Notes under the pieces: model-generated
Database searches by the model: none
The model's input: only the letters and a program-made list of their open reading frames with translations
What the model was told of the DNA's origin: nothing
In this document: piece by piece, positions 60,413-64,000 of the stretch
Numbering within the stretch: the stretch's first letter is position 1
Layout of the letters: every line of letters begins with the position of its first letter
Origin: CAZICM01 sp964537685
Lineage (GTDB): Bacteria > Myxococcota_A > Polyangia > Polyangiales > Polyangiaceae
NCBI GenBank assembly: GCA_964537685.1
Contig: CAZICM010000008.1
Span: 1-64,000, forward strand
Direction: 5' to 3'
Length of the DNA stretch: 64,000 nucleotides
Translations under genes and position numbers: made by a program

Positions 60413-60808
60413 CTACTTCTTCCCCTGTTGCTTCTTCTGCCGAGCCTCCCGTTCCTTGCGCTTGCGTTCACAATCCTCGCAAAATGGCTTGTCTGTCCTC
60501 AGCGTGTCCGCCTGCGACGATGATCCAATCAATACCGTCGGACACCCTTTAATAATTATTCCCCCATGCGAAGTCGGATCACCCATCCGCGCAGCATCTT
60601 TATTTCCAATTACAACCGTCGGCTCCCCCTTGGATACCGAATCCGGCGGTCCCACACATACAAGCTTATCCCCCACCCGTGCCGCAGGCTTAAATCCAAT
60701 CAATACCGTAAATTCTCCCACAACAACCGGGCCACCCACATGAGGCACCGGCCCCGGTTCTACTTTGGGGCATGTGTGCATATCTGTAATTCGAGCCGCC
60801 GGAGGCAT
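60413..60808 (-). CDS. PAAR-domain spike-tip protein
   Basis: The 131-residue protein has the PAAR repeats of the T6SS spike tip: PPAARITDMHTCPKVEPGPV (first), PAARVGDKLVCVGPPDSV (second) and KDAARMGDPTSHGGIIIKGC (third), with conserved His and Cys for zinc binding. A basic Lys/Arg-rich tail with a CEDC pair (FCEDCERKRKEREARQKKQQ) follows. It caps the VgrG encoded 20 bases upstream and can bind cargo. Length is standard with no extra toxin domain. Confidence 0.93.
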   Translation of the reverse strand: MPPAARITDMHTCPKVEPGPVPHVGGPVVVGEFTVLIGFKPAARVGDKLVCVGPPDSVSKGEPTVVIGNKDAARMGDPTSHGGIIIKGCPTVLIGSSSQADTLRTDKPFCEDCERKRKEREARQKKQQGKK

Positions 60809-60828
60809 ACAACAACCTCTTTCCTTCG

Positions 60829-63048
60829 TTATTGGGCTAGTCCGGTGATCGCGACATTGTCCGGTACGGGTTTTTCGGGCATCTCGATCTTCGCCTCGAG
60901 GGCCTCGTCGGCTTCCTCGGGTTTCGACCCACTCCCTTTCCCAGCAGAACCTCCGCTGTTAATCTTGACAAGATTTCCCTTGATCGTCACACCCCCAGCA
61001 TCAATGCGGATAAATCCACCTGGACCTTTGAGCGTCAAATCTTTGGCCGCTTCAATCACCAGCGCAGTTCCCGCCTTAAGATGAATCTCCTCCCCCACCT
61101 CCATGGCGTGGTTCTTACCTATCTTCTCCTGGCGGTTCTTCTTCACCATCAGCGATTGATTTCCGTCAATACGCTGGTTGCGCTTTCCCTTCACCCGAAG
61201 ATGGCTGTCCCCCTCAACCTGTTCTCGTTTTACCTGTTTAACTGTTATATCGTGATTTTGTCCAATGTAAATAACCAGATTACCCTCGGTGCGCTCAATC
61301 TCATCTCCCGCAATCAGTTTCGTGCGATTGCCCCCTATGACCGTCGTTCTGTTTGCGCCCGTGATCTCCGTGCGGTTCGCCCCCGTTACCTCGGTGCGGT
61401 TCACCCCTGTGGTCTCCGTTTCGTTTACGACCACAAACTTTTGGCGATTATTCCCCACCGTGATAGTTTCATCGTTCTTCACCAGTTTGCGCAGATTCTT
61501 CTGTGCTTGCACATACACCAGTTCCTTGCCCTTGAGATCCTCAAACATGATCTCATTGAAGCCGCCACCCCCGAGCGAAGAATTGCTCTTCCATGTGCTC
61601 CGGGTCTTGTGCTGAGGCAGCTTATAGGGAACTTGATTGGTTGCGTTGTAGACACGGCCCACAACGATCGGCTGGTCTGGATCCCCTTCCAAAAAGCCCA
61701 CCAGCACTTCCTGACCGATACGCGGAAGCACAATCGTACCAAAGCTTGTGCCTGCCCAACTCTGGCTTACGCGAACCCAACAACTCGAGTCATCATTGTT
61801 CTTTCCCTCGCGATCCCACGGAAATTGAACCCGCACCCGCCCAAATTCATCCGTGTGTATTTCTTGTCCTGCAGGTCCCACAACCGTGGCGCTTTGAACA
61901 CTGTTCACAACAGGTTTTGGCGTTCTTCTGGGAGGATGATAAGGCACCTTTGCATCAGCGAAGAGAGCACGTCCCGACATGCTCCACTCTTCTCCGTGCG
62001 ACCCTTCGACCGAGAACTCTGCAACGAGCAACTTCTGCCCGACCTCCAGTTCTGCATTTGGATGATGATCGATTGAAAAAATCTGGCCCGGCCAAAGATC
62101 GATAGTGTTGGTGTCGAACGACACACTTCTCTTCTCGGCACGCAGCGACAGTAGAGAACGCTCGGAAAGGCTCTTGCCATATTTCTGTTCATAGCGCGCG
62201 ATCCCCTTGTCATCAGCGGCCGGCGTATCGCCGCCTTTTGCGCCTTCGACGAGAAACGACCCTGGATCGTAGTGATACTGTTCCAACTTGTCCTCGGGCG
62301 CAGCGGCCTTGGACGCCTCACCAAACAACTGGAACGCCGGATTTCTAAAATCATAGTCGCGAATCGTATGCGCGCCCGGCCTCACCTCATGCGCAACACG
62401 CACATGCGAAACAAACTCTTTTTCCGCGGATTGAGTAGGGTTATCGACATAGGGAAGGGGCGGCGCGGCACGGGGCGAACCAGCATGGAGTTTGTCGCTG
62501 AAGGTGAGAATGGAGCCTTTCGCGTCGTTGTCGGGAAAGACAAACGCGATGCCCGCTTCCTCCAAAAGCCGGCTCATAAACCCGTAATCGCTGTCGCCGT
62601 ACTGAGCCTTGTATTCGAGCTTCGGATACTTGCCCCGATCGATGTCCCACTTGGGCTTGATGCTCCATTCGGCAAGCAGCTTGTCGATGATATCGGGAAT
62701 GGAAAGGTGCTGGTAAATCCGAAAACCCGTGCGCTGCGTGAGCAGCCACAACTTGGGCACGATGCGCAGATAGTACGTTGATAGTCCCGTGGACTCGGCT
62801 TGCACCTGCTCCATGTAACTGCAGATGCCCGTCCAGTAACGCGCACCACCGAGCAATGCCCACTTATAACCCGCGATCACCCGCAGGCTCGCGTCCTTTC
62901 CCACAATGGATGGAAGGTCGATACTGTCGTTTTTTGAACGCGCCCACACCGACACTGTGAAGAAGTTTGAGACCGCCTCCTGCACCGAGAAACGCCGCAC
63001 GGACAGCGAAGACTCACCCGACTCAAACGACAGCTCCAGCACTGGCAT
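60829..63048 (-). CDS. vgrG: VgrG spike protein without a toxin domain
   Basis: The 739-residue T6SS tip protein has gp27-like (about 1-385), gp5 OB (QEIHTDEFGRVRVQFPWDRE, VLPRIGQEVLVGFLEGDPDQ) and beta-prism (NETETTGVNRTEVTGANRTE) regions, ending with a short acidic tail. It closely resembles the second VgrG of this cluster but lacks its C-terminal peptidase. A good ribosome binding site (AGGAGAAG) precedes the ATG. It opens the operon VgrG-PAAR-FHA/DUF4123-small protein-NodB-VgrG-lipoprotein, so the promoter should lie in 63049-63424. Confidence 0.95.
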   Translation of the reverse strand: MPVLELSFESGESSLSVRRFSVQEAVSNFFTVSVWARSKNDSIDLPSIVGKDASLRVIAGYKWALLGGARYWTGICSYMEQVQAESTGLSTYYLRIVPKLWLLTQRTGFRIYQHLSIPDIIDKLLAEWSIKPKWDIDRGKYPKLEYKAQYGDSDYGFMSRLLEEAGIAFVFPDNDAKGSILTFSDKLHAGSPRAAPPLPYVDNPTQSAEKEFVSHVRVAHEVRPGAHTIRDYDFRNPAFQLFGEASKAAAPEDKLEQYHYDPGSFLVEGAKGGDTPAADDKGIARYEQKYGKSLSERSLLSLRAEKRSVSFDTNTIDLWPGQIFSIDHHPNAELEVGQKLLVAEFSVEGSHGEEWSMSGRALFADAKVPYHPPRRTPKPVVNSVQSATVVGPAGQEIHTDEFGRVRVQFPWDREGKNNDDSSCWVRVSQSWAGTSFGTIVLPRIGQEVLVGFLEGDPDQPIVVGRVYNATNQVPYKLPQHKTRSTWKSNSSLGGGGFNEIMFEDLKGKELVYVQAQKNLRKLVKNDETITVGNNRQKFVVVNETETTGVNRTEVTGANRTEITGANRTTVIGGNRTKLIAGDEIERTEGNLVIYIGQNHDITVKQVKREQVEGDSHLRVKGKRNQRIDGNQSLMVKKNRQEKIGKNHAMEVGEEIHLKAGTALVIEAAKDLTLKGPGGFIRIDAGGVTIKGNLVKINSGGSAGKGSGSKPEEADEALEAKIEMPEKPVPDNVAITGLAQ

Positions 63049-63424
63049 ACGCGCTTCTCCTGCTCACCCTGCTCACCTATCTCAAGCATCACGGAGCAGG
63101 AAAACACAGAATCAGTGCTCATGTCAATATTTTTCGTTCACATCTGTTTGAGCCTTTAAATCAAGGCTTATTCGCCACACTTCCCGCTAGGCGAAAACAC
63201 ATCCCTAATCTCTATTTACGTCTGCATCATCGATGCGCGCATTTAAAAATAGAAAACAAGATCAGCAGCCCACAACATGGACGCCCGCGCCTTCAGCGCA
63301 TCCCTGCGCTCGCACATAATCCCCTCAAAATAAAGGCTTTTCTAATAACGCAGCGACAGCGCGCTTTTTCGCCCACTGGTGTGCGCAATCATTTCACAGC
63401 CACTTCGCCGCGAATTTCCGCTTG
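63049..63424. promoter_or_regulatory. 376-base gap: probable promoter region of the T6SS effector operon
   Basis: No gene is seen here. Three inverted repeats are present: AGCCTT-TAAATC-AAGGCT (63151-63168), TTCGCC-13 bases-GGCGAA (63171-63195) and AGCGCA-TCCC-TGCGCT (63295-63310). The last could end the upstream membrane-protein transcript but has no T-run. The middle is A+T-rich, and the VgrG ribosome binding site is at the left end. Confidence 0.45.
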
Positions 63425-63814
63425 TCAAGCCCCTTTTGCATTGCCCGCCCCCACCACCTTCCACCCCGCCATCACCCCCGGTACCAGCATCCCCAAAAAG
63501 CTTAAATGGTACCACACCGGCAACACATTCCAGTACTGCAACTGCACCGCTATCCCCACCCCCAACAAAGCTACGCCCAGCCCTATACACGCCCCCAATG
63601 CCTTCTCTTTTGCAACCTTGCTTGTCACCACCCCGGACACCGCCGAATACACGATGCTCAGGAGTAGCAAAAGCACCAGCATGCCCGCGCTGTTCGCCGA
63701 CCCATCCGCCTTGAATGATGAAGGCGAAATCGCTGTAATCGCCGCGTTCCCTCCCAAAAACAAAACCGTCCAAACAACAAAACCAATAACCGCCGCCAGT
63801 ATCGCTCGTCCCAT
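63425..63814 (-). CDS. Small polytopic membrane protein
   Basis: The 129-residue protein has four hydrophobic helices (AILAAVIGFVVWTVLFLGG, MLVLLLLLSIVYSAVSGVV, GACIGLGVALLGVGIAVQL, LSFLGMLVPGVMAGWKVVG) and a short polar loop. It lies two bases after the stop of a gene cut by the window edge and 376 bases before VgrG, all on the minus strand. No family is recognised. It need not belong to the effector operon. Confidence 0.7.
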   Translation of the reverse strand: MGRAILAAVIGFVVWTVLFLGGNAAITAISPSSFKADGSANSAGMLVLLLLLSIVYSAVSGVVTSKVAKEKALGACIGLGVALLGVGIAVQLQYWNVLPVWYHLSFLGMLVPGVMAGWKVVGAGNAKGA

Positions 63815-63816
63815 GG

Positions 63817-64000
63817 TTATGCCGTCCCCAAACTCTGTACAAAGTCTTCAATATCAAAGGTTAAGTCATACAATCGATCATCTTGAAATTGATCCCGAAA
63901 TAACGAAGTCGCCGATAACATGCTCTTTACTTGTCCCGCCGTCGGCTTTTCGTGCTTTCGTAAATATTCCCCCAAGGTCTTTAGGTTCCGATTCGCTTCC
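63817..64000 (-). CDS. Partial unknown protein (C-terminal 60 residues)
   Basis: Reading from the window edge leftwards, one frame is open to TAA at 63819-63817. The tail includes RNLKTLGEYLRKHEKPTAGQ and ends DFVQSLGTA, hydrophilic and helical. The 5' end is outside the window. It is two bases upstream of the small membrane protein gene. I do not recognise the family. Confidence 0.55.
   Translation of the reverse strand, partial: EANRNLKTLGEYLRKHEKPTAGQVKSMLSATSLFRDQFQDDRLYDLTFDIEDFVQSLGTA

Noticed and set aside
61081..62076. 331-residue plus-strand frame
   Set aside because: It is antisense to the VgrG beta-prism and OB regions; VgrG is clearly the real gene.
1..64000. tRNA, rRNA, insertion sequences, attachment sites
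   Set aside because: No cloverleaf-like intergenic sequence, no transposase or integrase frames and no flanking direct repeats were seen in the gaps, which are mostly under 300 bases.

Overview
The window looks like chromosomal DNA from a myxobacterium or close relative (phylum Myxococcota). This is inferred from protein style, not from a marker gene: two large Hanks-type Ser/Thr kinases with proline/alanine-rich juxtamembrane regions, a PP2C phosphatase fused to a cyclic-nucleotide-binding domain, a parallel beta-helix protein ending in a MYXO-CTERM-like tail, a TPR protein with C-terminal membrane helices, and many lineage-type proteins of unknown function. I found no tRNA, rRNA, CRISPR array, transposase or integrase. 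Base composition is moderately G+C-rich, with clearly A+T-richer stretches at about 0.9-2.3 kb and 54.3-59.5 kb.

Layout. 0-3.5 kb: two coupled small genes of unknown function (one cut by the window edge), a TPR-type envelope protein and a polytopic membrane protein. 3.5-8.5 kb: a minus-strand surface-sugar operon (fcl, gmd, a methyltransferase-glycosyltransferase fusion and two more methyltransferases). 8.7-13.4 kb: a plus-strand TolC / MacA-like / split MacB-like tripartite export operon. 13.4-17.0 kb: PP2C-cNMP phosphatase, mannose-1-phosphate guanylyltransferase (which would supply the GDP-mannose used by gmd and fcl) and an outer-membrane barrel protein. 17.2-25.9 kb: two divergent groups, one with a DUF2723 membrane protein, a fatty acyl-AMP ligase, an acyl carrier protein, a BtuF-like protein and an unknown protein, the other with a DUF455 ferritin-like protein, an ATP-grasp protein and an unknown protein. 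26-31.3 kb: priA, then a minus-strand group of a DPM1-like glycosyltransferase, a C45-type Ntn hydrolase and a LolA-like carrier. 31.3-44.7 kb: signalling genes, with a kinase-parvulin fusion, a MYXO-CTERM beta-helix protein, a TerB-like protein, a zinc-ribbon membrane protein coupled to a second kinase, a beta-propeller and a metallophosphoesterase. 44.7-47.1 kb: HDAC-like deacetylase, glyoxalase I, a barrel protein and a 37-residue membrane peptide.

47.1-63.8 kb is the accessory part. A dynamin-like GTPase and a large coiled-coil protein form a tight minus-strand pair. Next to it, divergently, is a DUF2169 protein followed by a Tae4-type peptidoglycan amidase. Facing them is a type VI secretion (T6SS) effector operon: VgrG, PAAR, an FHA-DUF4123 adaptor fusion, a small protein, a NodB-type polysaccharide deacetylase without a signal peptide, a second VgrG with a C-terminal HExxH zinc-peptidase domain, and a lipoprotein that is a candidate immunity protein. 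No T6SS sheath, baseplate or membrane-complex genes are present, so this is an orphan effector island that would depend on an apparatus encoded elsewhere.

The most unusual items are the metallopeptidase-tipped VgrG, the NodB deacetylase as probable T6SS cargo, the FHA-DUF4123 fusion, the kinase-parvulin fusion, and the dynamin-like GTPase/coiled-coil pair beside the island.
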